From Culex pipiens pallens (taxonomy: Eukaryota > Arthropoda > Insecta > Diptera > Culicidae): a stretch of 64,000 nt of DNA. The stretch covers positions 179,706,792 to 179,770,791 of the forward strand of contig NC_068939.1 of NCBI RefSeq assembly GCF_016801865.2, given 5' to 3'. Each line of letters begins with the position of its first letter. Position 1 is the first letter of the stretch. The translations under genes and the position numbers were made by a program. Of the stretch, positions 10,706-20,916 are shown one piece after another. A model generated the notes under the pieces. That model worked only from the letters and a program-made list of their open reading frames with translations. It was not told the origin of the DNA and did not search any database.

Positions 10706-10807
10706 GAGTTATCTAAGCCCGCTCTCACGCACACTAGCACGCCATTTGTTTGGTGGACTGTACAAAATTTAACCTCAATCTTTTTCGTGTACGCACGTAG
10801 ATAACTC
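10706..10807. mobile_element. Small TA-flanked MITE
   Basis: Ends GAGTTATCTA / TAGATAACTC with TA on each side (10704-10705, 10808-10809), 102 bp. A related 120-bp copy sits at 32884-33003; the shared core is the - strand AAAATTTAACCTCA reading seen in both. Confidence 0.75.
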
Positions 10808-10879
10808 TATTCCGAGGCTGGATTTAATTTCATTTCCGTTTTGCGTAACCGTGCAGCACCATCACAGAGGAGCAGCTAC

Positions 10880-13095
10880 ATTTTGATACCTTTATTGCCC
10901 CAACTCTTATGGTTCCGCCAATTTCAAATTTCATGTCCAGTATCAAAACCCCTGAAGTTTGATACTTATATTGCCGCAACTCGTATGGTTCCGCAAATGT
11001 CCCCCCATCGGAACACGCCCGAGGGATCCGGTCATTCCGGATTGTGGCCACTACTGCCGAAATGTCAAATTTCATGTCCAGTATCAAAAACCCAGAAGTT
11101 TGATACCCATATTGCCCCAACTCTTATGGTTCCGCAAATGTCCCCTCATCGGAACACCCCCGAGGGCTCCGGTCACTCCGGATTGCGGCCACTACAAATT
11201 TCATGTCCAGTATCAAAAACCCTGAAGTTTGATACTTATATTGCCCCAACTCTTATGGTTCCGCAAATGTCCCCTTATCGAAACATCCCCGGGGCCTACG
11301 GCCACTCCAGGTGGTGGCCACTACTGCCAAAATGTCAAATTTCATGTCCAGTATCAAAAACCCTGAAGTTTGATACTTATATTGCCCCAACTTTTATGGT
11401 TCCGCAAATGTCCCCTTATCGGAACATCCCCGGGGCCTCCGGCCACTCTAGGTTGCGGCCATTACTGCCAAAATGTCGAATTTCATGTCCAGTATCAAAA
11501 ACCCTGAAGTTTGATACTTCTATTGCCCCAACTTTTATGGTTCCGCAAATGTCCCCTTATCGGAACATCCCCGGGGCCTACGGCCACTCCAGGTGGTGGC
11601 CACTACTGCCAAAATGTCAAATTTCATGTCCAGTATCAAAATCCCTTAAGTTTGATACTTATATTGCCCCAACTCTTATGGTTCCGCAAATGTCCCCTTA
11701 TCGGATCAAAATGTCAAATTTCATGTCCAGTATCAAAAACCCTGAAGTTTGATACTTATATTGCCGCAACTCGTATGGTTCCGCAAATGTCCCCCCATCG
11801 GAACACGCCCGAGGGATCCGGTCATTCCGGATTGTGGCCACTACTGCCGAAATGTCAAATTTCATGTCCAGTATCAAAAACCCTGAAGTTTGATACCCAT
11901 ATTGCCCCAACTCTTATGGTTCCGCAAATGTCCCCTCATCGGAACACCCCCGAGGGCTCCGGTCACTCCGGATTGCGGCCACTACAAATTTCATGTCCAG
12001 TATCAAAAACCCTGAAGTTTGATACTTATATTGCCCCAACTTTTATGGTTCCGCAAATGTCCCCTTATCGGAACATCCCCGGGGCCTCCGGCCACTCTAG
12101 GTTGCGGCCATTACTGCCAAAATGTCAAATTTCATGTCCAGTATCAAAAACCCTGAAGTTTGATACTTCTATTGCCCCAACTTTTATGGTTCCGCAAATG
12201 TCCCCTTATCGAAACATCCCCGGGGCCTACGGCCACTCCAGGTGGTGGCCACTACTGCCAAAATGTCAAATTTCATGTCCAGTATCAAAAACCCTGAAGT
12301 TTGATACTTATATTGCCCCAACTTTTATGGTTCCACAAATGTCCCCTTATCGGAACATCCCCGGGGCCTCCGGTCACTCTAGGTTGCGGCCATTACTGCC
12401 AAAATGTCAAATTTCATGTCCAGTATAAAAATCCCTAAAGTTTGATACCCATATTCCCCCAACTCTTATGGTTCCGCAAATGTCCCCCTATCGGAACACC
12501 CCCGGGGCCTCCGGCCACTCAAGGTGGTGGCCACTACTGCCGAAATGTCAAATTTCATGTCCAGTATCAAAAACCCTAAAGTTTGATACCCATATTGCCC
12601 CAACTCTTATGGTTCCCCAAATGTCCCCTTATCGGAACATTCCCGGGGCCTACGGCCACTCCAGGTGGTGGCCACTACTGCCAAAATGTCATATTTCATG
12701 TCCAGTATCAAAATCCCTTAAGTTTGATACCCATATTGCCCCAACTCTTATGGTTCGGCAAATGTCCCCTTATCGGAACATCCCAGGGGCCTCCGGCCAC
12801 TCCAGGTGGTGGCCACTACTGCCAAAATGTCAAATTTCATGTCCAGTATCAAAAACCCTGAAGTTTGATACTTATATTGCCCCAACTTTTATGGTTCCGC
12901 AAATGTCCCCTTATCGGAACATCCCCGGGGCCTCCGGCCACTCTAGGTTGCGGCCATTACTGCCAAAATGTCAAATTTCATGTCTAGTATCAAAATCCCT
13001 AAAGTTTGATACCCATATTGCCCCCACTCTTATGGTTCCGCAAATGTCCCCTTATCGGAACATCCCAGGGGCCTCCAGGTGGTGGCCACTACTGC
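10880..13095. repeat. 141-bp satellite array, 17 units, with higher-order duplication
   Basis: The anchor TATGGTTCCGCAAATGTCCC recurs at 10984, 11125, 11254, 11395, 11536, 11677, 11774, 11915, 12044, 12185, 12326, 12467, 12608, 12749, 12890 and 13031, after a partial first unit. Spacing is 141 bp except for 129-bp units lacking 12 bp (11125-11254, 11915-12044) and one 97-bp junction. The 10984-11254 block is repeated 790 bp later at 11774-12044, so a multi-unit segment was duplicated. Because 141 is a multiple of three, frames of 247-305 codons run through the array; they are not genes. Confidence 0.95.
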
Positions 13096-13116
13096 CAAGC
13101 GCTTGGTGGCACTTGC

Positions 13117-13497
13117 GAGAGGGGCTGAGCTCCTCTCGCTTCGGTGGTAGACCACCGACTGAAGCCAGCCTTCCGATTTCCCATGGTTTTGTAGGGAAGC
13201 GGGAAGGCTAGTTCCTGAAGACGCCACCTAGTGGCGCTTGCGAGAGGAGCTGAGCTCCTCTCGCTTCGGTGGTAGACCACCGACTGAAGCCAGCTTTCAA
13301 ATTTCCCGTGGTTTTGTAGGGAAGAGAGAAGGCTGGCGCTCGCGAGAAGAGCTGAGCTCCTCTCGCTTCGGTGGTAGACCACCGACTGAAGCCAGCTTTC
13401 AAATTTCCCGTGGTTTTGTAGGGAAGAGAGAAGGCTGGCGCTCGCGAGAAGAGCTGAGCTCCTCTCGCTTCGGTGGTAGACCACCGACTAAACTAAT
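13117..13497. repeat. 102-bp hairpin-rich tandem repeat
   Basis: GCTGAGCTCCTCTCGCTTC recurs at 13124, 13249, 13351 and 13453 (spacing 125, 102, 102). Each unit has two self-complementary parts: GCGAGAGGA...CTCCTCTCGC around GAGCTGAGCTC, and GGTGGTAGACCACC enclosed by GCTTC/GAAGC. It directly abuts the 141-bp satellite. Confidence 0.9.
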
Positions 13498-13702
13498 GCT
13501 GTGGAGGGGGTGGCGTTTATATTTATATCAAAACCGTCGGCCGCGCTGCTTCTGTGATTTTCCCCTCTGCTTGGGGAAGGCGTTTCATTTTTCGGTTTCA
13601 TTTGGAAATTTTGGATTGCTACCCTGTATAGAGCCCTAAGACGAAGTTCTTCGTCAAAAAATGCTAAGTCCCGATTTGACACCTGTCAAACCACTCAAAT
13701 GG

Positions 13703-13826
13703 CACTCACAAAATGAATACTGAGTTCTTTGAGTTCATTTGCTACGTCACGGTTTTCTTGCCTATAAAGGAGAAAATTGTGACGTCAGAAATGAACTCAA
13801 ATCACTCAAAGTTCATTTTGTGAGTG
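13703..13826. mobile_element. Short foldback element
   Basis: CACTCACAAAATGAA at 13703 pairs with TTCATTTTGTGAGTG ending 13826. The arms continue inward (TTTGAGTTCATTTGC / AAATGAACTCAAA, CTACGTCAC / GTGACGTC) to a loop around 13760-13775. Confidence 0.75.
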
Positions 13827-14220
13827 ACTTTAACATTTTGGCCTAGTTTGACAGCTACCTCGTTCCCAGGTTTTCTGTGGGAGAGAAAAAGAAGGCGAAT
13901 ACTTCATGAAAATCATATCTGTCAAAAGTCCTAGCCTCAAAATTTTGTCGCGAGTTGCTTTTCTCCTCTATTGAGTGAGTGTAGCTCATTTTTTCACGTC
14001 TCTCATTCTCCAGCAGCCGACCGGCACGAGTCAGGCGGCAGTGGTTGAACGGACACAGTAGGCTTACAGTCAGATGCTAGCAGTGAACTGACATTTTGGT
14101 TTGCTTCATGTGTACGCTGGGTTGGAAACATTTTGCAGGCCAGGTCCTCTCGCGTGTTCATTCGTTCATTGGAACAGTTCATCCTATTGAGTGGCTAATA
14201 TGGAAAATTACCGCCACTTA

Positions 14221-14310
14221 GTCACCGAGCCATGGTGGCCCATACGGCAAAGGCACGGTTCAATATGCCGAAGGTCTTGGGTTCGAGTCTCGGTACCGGT
14301 ACTTTTTTTT
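14221..14310 (+). mobile_element. tRNA-like sequence with pol III terminator
   Basis: GAGCCATGGTGGCCCATACGG resembles an A-box region, and TTGGGTTCGAGTCTC contains a B box; eight T residues follow at 14304-14311. The arms pair poorly, so this is a decayed tRNA or a SINE head rather than a working tRNA gene. Confidence 0.45.
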
Positions 14311-14559
14311 ATGCATGAACTTTTTTTGAAGATGAACCCATGAGTAAAATACTCTCGGTAGTTTTGGGATTTATCCTCTCAGTCCGCACACAGTACCATT
14401 TTACTAGCGAATCGTGCTCTTTATCCTCTCGTATGCCGATGTCCAGTTCTGGGTGTATGAAAAATACTTAACTTATTACTAAAAACTATTTTTAAAGTTC
14501 TTTTGAAACATTCCAGTGATTTTTGCGTTTTTTAAGATTAGACATTTTCACATACCGTC

Positions 14560-15495
14560 ACCCGGGCAGACGGTAATAACAAAATTCATGCCATTTCAAT
14601 AACAAATCGTCGCCATCGTGCTAACTTGTCGTACGTGCATTTTGGGCCAAATTGAGTTAAGAACGCCATTTTGTGCAGCTCACAATGCCTCATCTTTTGA
14701 CCTTCACAGATCCCCAAAATTCGATTTCAATCCTGAGATACTCAATGAAAACCAAAAAAGCTCCGAAATTTTTTGTCACTCTACATATAAAAGAAGTTTC
14801 AATCCTATCGTGCTATCTTGTCACTCCCTGAAAATTGATGTAAGTGCGACAAAGGGCAAAGGGATTTCAGGTCAGGATGCGTTTGACGCACGTACAAGTT
14901 AGACTACCGTAAACATTTTTAATTATAACTCGGGACTCCAGCAACCAACTTCAACCAAACTTCGGGACAATGCACAGAATGGTCAGCCAAACAAAACGTG
15001 TTTGTTATTGTTTACATTGCGTGCTTTCGTTTTTGTTTATTCAAGGTCAAACATTAAAACGCGTTTTTCTCGGAACGTCAAAATGGCGGGTGCGACATGA
15101 TAGCACGACGACGTCGAAATATTGTTAAAATAACAGAAATTGTTATGGAATCTTCTTGAGAAATCCATTTTTGCAAAAGGGTATAATAACAGTTTATGTT
15201 ATCATAACAAAATTTGTTATTGGTCTGATATTGGTTGAAATCCAAAACAACTTTGGAATAACATTTCTAGTTATAGAAGAATATCTCCAAATGTTATTGG
15301 GATGATCGGATTAGTTGTTAAAATAACAAAAAAGAATAACAAAGATTTGTTCGAAGAATAACAAAAAATATTATTAGTCTGTTATTACAATAACAATTCA
15401 ATAACAAAAAATTCATAACGACGAATAACAAATCTTGTTATAAATAACATATAATGTTATTGGCCTAGTATTTTCAAATATCAAAAAATTTGTAT
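14560..15495 (+). mobile_element. MITE A copy 1, interrupted and 3'-truncated
   Basis: Starts ACCCGGGCAGACGGTAA like the copy at 15610-16060 and keeps its internal ATAACA/TGTTAT-rich body from about 15117 to 15490. Element B (14608-15116) sits inside it. The right terminal repeat is missing. Confidence 0.75.
14608..15116. mobile_element. TIR element B nested in MITE A
   Basis: The left end CGTCGCCATCGTGCTAACTT and the inverted right end (GACATGATAGCACGACGACG) are imperfect inverted repeats over about 35 bp, continuing with GTGCATTTTGG / CAAAATGGCGGGTGC. A related element is at 16100-16954. No transposase frame. Confidence 0.75.
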
Positions 15496-15609
15496 AATCA
15501 CAGCTCCCGAAAATCGGATAATTACTAGATAAATTTTCCAAAAGGTTCTATATATAGGACCCTTTGAAAAAGTAAGGTAGATTAGATCGATTGAATATTT
15601 GCTTTGTAT

Positions 15610-16060
15610 TACCCGGGCAGACGGTAACAACAAAATTCATACCATTTCAATAACAAATACTGTTAAAATAACAGAAAGTGTTATGGAATATTCATGAAAA
15701 AACAATTTTTGCATAAAAGTTTAATAACAGCTTATGTTATCATGACAAAATTTGTTATTGGTCTGCTATTGGTTGAAGGCCAAAACAACTTTGGAATAAC
15801 ATTTTCTGCTATGGAAGAATACCTCCAACTGTTATTGGCATGATCGGATTAGTTGCTAAAATAACAAAAAATAATTTCAAAGATTTGTTTAAAGAATAAC
15901 TAAAAATGTTATTAGTCTGTTATAACAATAACAATCCAATAACAAAAAATTCATAGCGACGAATAACAAACCTTGTTATGAATAACATAAAATGTTATTG
16001 GCCTAGTATTTTTAAAAATCAAAAAATGTTATTTCCTAAATATTGCCGTCTGCTCGGGTA
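15610..16060. mobile_element. MITE A copy 2, complete
   Basis: ACCCGGGCAGACGGTAA at the left and TTGCCGTCTGCTCGGGT at the right are inverted; TA stands at both outer edges. The 450-bp body is a dense mixture of AATAACA and TGTTATT words. Confidence 0.82.
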
Positions 16061-16099
16061 GAAAGTAACCAGATGTACAATGCAAAACAATCCCCATTT

Positions 16100-16954
16100 C
16101 GTCGCTGTCGTGCTATCTTGTCGCACATGCATTTTGGGCAAAATAAAGTTAAGACCGCCATTTTGTTTTGTGTTTTGTGAACCAGAGCTTTGCACCCAGA
16201 TTTTTGTTACAGACATTTTAATATTTTCCAAACTTTGGGTACTATTTTTTATGCATCCCCTACACTAAAAGTCAGAAGTATCCTTCAAAAGGGTACTTTC
16301 AATCCTCAAAAAGCATACTTTCTATCCTTTTTTAAAGTTAACCCGGCGTCACCCTTTCAAGGGGTATGTAAAATTCAGTAAATTTTCGATACCCTTTTAA
16401 AGGGTGACGATGGGTGAACTTGAAAAAAGGATACTTTTTACTTTGAGTGTATGCTACTATGTCCATAATGATTTATAACAACATTTGTCATTTTTTTAAT
16501 CAAATTATTTCCGTATTGGGTCCGTTCAACAATTTTGGAATAAGAAGACAACAACTTCTTTGGATGCTGTGCATTTGTGTCTCACCTTTTGTCCTTTACA
16601 TATTCCCAAAATTTGATTTCAGCCCTAAGACATTCAATAAAACCGAAACACTCCGTACATTGTTGTCACTTTTCATATGAAAGAAGTTTCAATCTTGTCG
16701 TGCTATCTTGACACAACTAGCCAAAGGAATTCTAGGCCAGAACGCGTTTGACACACGTACAAGACCGAATACCGTAAACATTTTTATTTATAACTCGGGA
16801 CTCCAGCAACCAAATTCAACCTTACTTCGGGACAATGCACAAAACGTGTTTTGTTATTGTTTACATTGCGTGCTCTCGTTTTTGTTTATTCAAGATCAAA
16901 CATCAAAACACGACGTCAAAAAGCGACGTGCGAAAAGATAGCACGAAATCGTCG
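16100..16954. mobile_element. TIR element C (relative of B), interrupted
   Basis: Ends GTCGTGCTATCTTGTCGCAC and, inverted, GTGCGAAAAGATAGCACGAA. Internal words shared with element B include CTCGGGACTCCAGCAACCAA and GTTATTGTTTACATTGCGTG. MITE D is inserted at 16263-16449. Confidence 0.75.
16263..16449. mobile_element. MITE D with TA duplication, nested in element C
   Basis: CACTAAAAGTCAGAAGTATCC-type left end and the inverted GGATACTTTTTACTTTGAGTG right end, with TA at 16261-16262 and 16450-16451. 187 bp, with AAGGGTA/TACCCTT blocks inside. Confidence 0.85.
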
Positions 16955-17399
16955 ATTTGTTGTGTGTTCTTTTTGTCAGTATTTTTTTCTAAAGGAGAGA
17001 CGAGAATTACAATTGTTTTTTTTAAATTTTACTAGATTACTTTTTGATTGAGAACTCAATTTAACTTAAAAATAATTTTAGAAAAAAAATTAAATAAAAA
17101 GAATAATTTCAAAAAATTACCATCAAATCAAAATTTATTTGGCCAAAAACAATTTGTCAAGACTAACATTTCAAAAGGGCCAAACATTCAATATTACGCC
17201 CTTTTGAAATGTTAGAAAAATTTCACGAATGTTTCATATTTAAACATTGAAAATTGGTCCATTAGTTGCCGAGATATCGACGTTAGGAAATGGTGGGTTG
17301 TTTGGGTGAGACTTAGAAAACATCATTTTTTCTGTTTATAAATCATTGCATGGCAATATCTCAGCAACTAAGAATTGTATCAACAATGTTCAAAAAAGC

Positions 17400-18850
17400 A
17401 AAATATAGAGAATTGCCTCAGCTTTTCAAACAATTTTTTTTCAAAAGTGGGCAAACATGTGCACTAATTTAAAAAAAATGAATAACTGCGACTATTTAAA
17501 AAAAAAAAACAGTTACCGTAAAACGGGGTCACTTTGATAGGATTTCAATTTGTTTTGGAATATTTTCCAACAGGTAAGGTTTTTATCTGGAAAAAAATTT
17601 CAGTAGTGTTTAGAAAAATAGTTACGTTAAAAATTCATGGTTTGAATTCCGGGGTGACTTTGATAGTCGCAGTTTTTCTTGTTAAAATCATATTTAAGAT
17701 GTTCAAACTTTATTTGTAGGTTGAATGTACCGTCACTAAAGTAGCTGATATAGTTTTTAAGAAAAAAAAATCAATGCTTATATTTAGTCAACTAGGTTTA
17801 TAAGCTTTTTATCAAAAAACATATTAACTTTAGGTAAAATTGTTAAAAAGTCGGAATTTTGCCTGAAATTTGTTAAAACAAGTTTTGTTTATAAAATTAT
17901 CGATTTATATTGCATTTATACTAAATTTCAAGCACGAATCACAAGTTTTCACATTTTACATGAAATTTGTTCAACTGAAATGGCCTATAAATTTGGAGAT
18001 TTTTTTTATTATGTTTCAAAAACACATATCGTTTATTATTTACACACTTATTTATCCTCCTCCTAGATAAAAATTATACAAAGAATCAGAAAATGTATTC
18101 CGTTTTTCGATTCAAAATCATATTCATTGAGAAAATCATGACACTTTGAGAAGTTTAAAATAATGATATTCATCAACATTTTCTTAACTATAGCTAACTA
18201 ACTTTTTAAAATTTTCAAATTTTATGAAAAGTTCTTTTTAAGGTACTTTGAACACTTCTCTACCACGGTCAGTATAATTCCATAGCATTCCATGCGTATT
18301 AAATTTGTACTCTTCATTTTGCGGAAAAATCTCATACCTATCAAAGTCACCCCGTTTTACGGTACCTAAAAATGGCTATAACTTGAAAACGGTGCACTTT
18401 ATCAAAATTTCACTAAAGTACTTTTGATTGCAAATTCGATTTCACATCGAAAAATGAAGTTGATACATTTTTGCGATTAATATTTGGAATTTTTGAAAAA
18501 AAAAAAATCATAACTCGGTCAAAGATTTTTTGCACATTCTGGAAATTTCTGAAAAGCTGGCATTTGATGTTCCCTAAAACATATCAAAAAATAAAAATAG
18601 CGTTTTTTCCAAATCAAGTCTAGTGACAAAACTAAAATTAAAAATCACAAAAAAATACCGTGTATTATTTTTTTCAGTGTAGTCCTTATCCATACATACA
18701 ACATTGCCGAAGATCTAAATCGATCAAAAAAATCCTTCAAAAGATACAGATTTTTTAATTTTTATACGTCATTTTTGTATGGACAGCTGCCAAATTTGTA
18801 TGGAAAATTATATGGACAAAAAAATGATGCAAAATGGCTTATTTGGGCAA
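17400..18850. mobile_element. Diverged foldback (FB2) copy carrying a MITE insertion
   Basis: 17400-17513 and 18365-18850 match, in reverse, consecutive parts of the foldback at 56198-57187 (GGGCAAACATGT; AACTTGAAAACGGTGCACTT; CACTAAAGTACTTTT; ATTTGTATGGAAAATTATATGG). The MITE at 17516-18362 separates the two parts. Related sequence continues to about 19145 as part of the other arm. The preceding 16955-17400 has no clear feature. Confidence 0.65.
17516..18362 (+). mobile_element. TA-flanked MITE (CCGTAAAACGGGGTGAC family), copy 2
   Basis: CCGTAAAACGGGGTCACTTT start and AAAGTCACCCCGTTTTACGG end, TA at 17514-17515 and 18363-18364, 847 bp. It lacks the doubled right end seen in the 8171-9103 copy. 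Confidence 0.9.
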
Positions 18851-19150
18851 TTAAAAAAAATAAAAATAAAATAAAAATACCGATTTAAACCGTTTTTATT
18901 TTTTGTATTTTTAGATTTGGCTCAAACTGGGGTAGGGGCCTTCCCTACGGCCAAAGATGCTATTTTGTGTCATTGGTTCGCCCATACAAGTCTCCATAAA
19001 ATTTGGATAGCTTTTCATACATAATAATCTGAACATACAAATCTAAAAAAAAACTTTTGAAGGAAATTTGCTGATAGATTTGGTGTCTTCGCCAATGTTG
19101 TAAATATCAATGAGGACTTTTCAGAAAAAATGGGTACACGTCAGTTTATT

Positions 19151-20471
19151 TAGGGGTAATTCTCTACCAACTCACACAGCAGTTGCCCCGACCCCTATTC
19201 GATTTGCGTGAAACTTTGTCCTAAGGGGTAACTTTTGTCCCTGATCACGAATCCGAGGTCCGTTTTTTGATATCTCGTGACGGAGGGGCGGTACGACCCC
19301 TTTTATTTTTGAACATGCGAAAAAAGAGATGTTTGTCAATAATTTGCAGCCTGAAACGGGGATGAGATAGAAATTTGGTATCAAAGAACTTTTATGTAAA
19401 ATTAGACGCCCGTTTTGATGGCGTACTCAGAATTCCGAAAAAAACGTATTTTTCATCGAAAAAAACATTTAAAAAGTTTTCAAAAAATTTCCGATACTGT
19501 AATGTCAAATTTTTTGGAACATGTCATTTTATAGGAAATTTAATGTACTTTTTTTTATAGGAAATTGACTCAGAAGGGTAATTTTTTCATTTAGAACAAA
19601 ATTTTTCATTTTAAAATTTCGTGTTTTTCTAACTTTGCATGGTTATTTTTAAGAGTGTAACAATGTTCTAGAGCAGACAATTACAAAAATTTTGATATAT
19701 AGACATAAGGGGTTTGCTTATAAACATCACGAGTTATTGTGATTATACGAAAAAAAGTTTTGAAAAAGTTGGTCGTCGTCGATCATGGCCGTTCATGGTC
19801 ACCCGCGGATCATGAACAAAGAGAAACGCAAAAAGTTACTTTTTCAAAAGTTTTTTTTCGTAAAATCGCGATAACGATAGCAAACCCCTTATGTCTATAT
19901 ATCAAAATTTTTGTAATTGTCTGCTCTACAACTTTGTAGAACATTGTTACACTCTTAAAAATAACCATGCAAAGTTAGAAAAACACGAAATTTTAAAATG
20001 AAAATTTTTGTTCTAAATGAAAAAATTACCCTTCTGAGTCAATTTCCTATAAAAAAAAGTACATTAAATTTCCTATAAAATGACATGTTCCAAAATTTTT
20101 TACAGTCGAGTAACGGAAAATGGGAGAATTTTAAAACTTTTTAGTGTTTTTTTCGATGAAAAATACGTTTTTTTCGGAATTCTGAGTACGCCATCAAATC
20201 GGGCGTCTAATGCTACATAAAAGTCCCTTTGACACCAAATTTCTATCTCATCACCGTTTCAGACTGCAAATTATTGAAAAACACCTCTTTTTTCGCATGT
20301 TCAAAAATAAAAGGGGTCGTACCGCCCGTCCGTCACGAGATATCAAAAAACGGACCTCGGATTCGTGATCAGGGACAAAAGTTACCCCTAAGGACAAAGT
20401 TTCACGCAAATCGAAGAGGGGTCGGGGCAACTTTTCCCGATTTCGTTTGAGTTGGTAGAGAATTACCCTTT
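19151..20471. mobile_element. Large foldback element FB1, full-length copy
   Basis: TAGGGGTAATTCTCTACCAA at the left is mirrored by TTGGTAGAGAATTACCCTTT at the right. Long inverted arms of about 600 bp pair through TTGCCCCGACCCC, GATATCTCGTGACGGA, GATGAGATAGAAATTTGG and ACATAAGGGGTTTGC, up to a centre near 19790-19850 (GATCATGGCCGTTCATGG). Other copies are at 45157-46430 and 54048-54784. No long coding frame. Family name unknown. Confidence 0.85.
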
Positions 20472-20815
20472 GAGGAGTTCAGAAAATTTCTAATAAAATT
20501 TCCTAAGTGACATTGAAGGACCTATGCAGAGATCTGGTTGCTGAACTGTATTTCGAATAAAAAAATAGATTTTTTTAAGTTTCATTCAAACTTTCCAACA
20601 TTTTCCAATGCAAATATTTCAGCAACTAATGGTCCAAAAAATATTTTGAAAATGTTGAAATGTTTGGCCATTATCACTAATATCTCCACGACGATCAAGT
20701 ACGTAAAAGAAGATGAGAATTTCAGTCGACCAAAGCCAAAGAGGATGTCGGCAAACGACCAAGAAGTGATCGTTCATTCTTATTTCAACCAACACTCGAG
20801 TCGTAGAAAGTGCTT

Positions 20816-20898
20816 TGATAACAAATACACCAAAACGAGAGGTCAGCGGCGGGATCGTACACAGCGCAAAGAGGGGTTAAATCCAATCAGATCTCAGT
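20816..20898 (+). promoter_or_regulatory. Core promoter of the first CPQ-like gene
   Basis: TCAGT (20894-20898) fits the arthropod initiator and lies 21 bp before the ATG. No TATA box at -30. A TGATAA GATA-factor site lies at 20816-20821. The neighbouring paralogue has the same TGATAA plus initiator layout, which supports the assignment. Confidence 0.5.
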
Positions 20899-20916
20899 TG
20901 AGCTCCTGCTGCAGCC

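Noticed and set aside
10841..13211. Open frames of 303, 305 and 247 codons on the + strand
   Set aside because: They lie in the 141-bp satellite, whose unit is a multiple of three; the protein is just the repeat translated, with no start context or family match.
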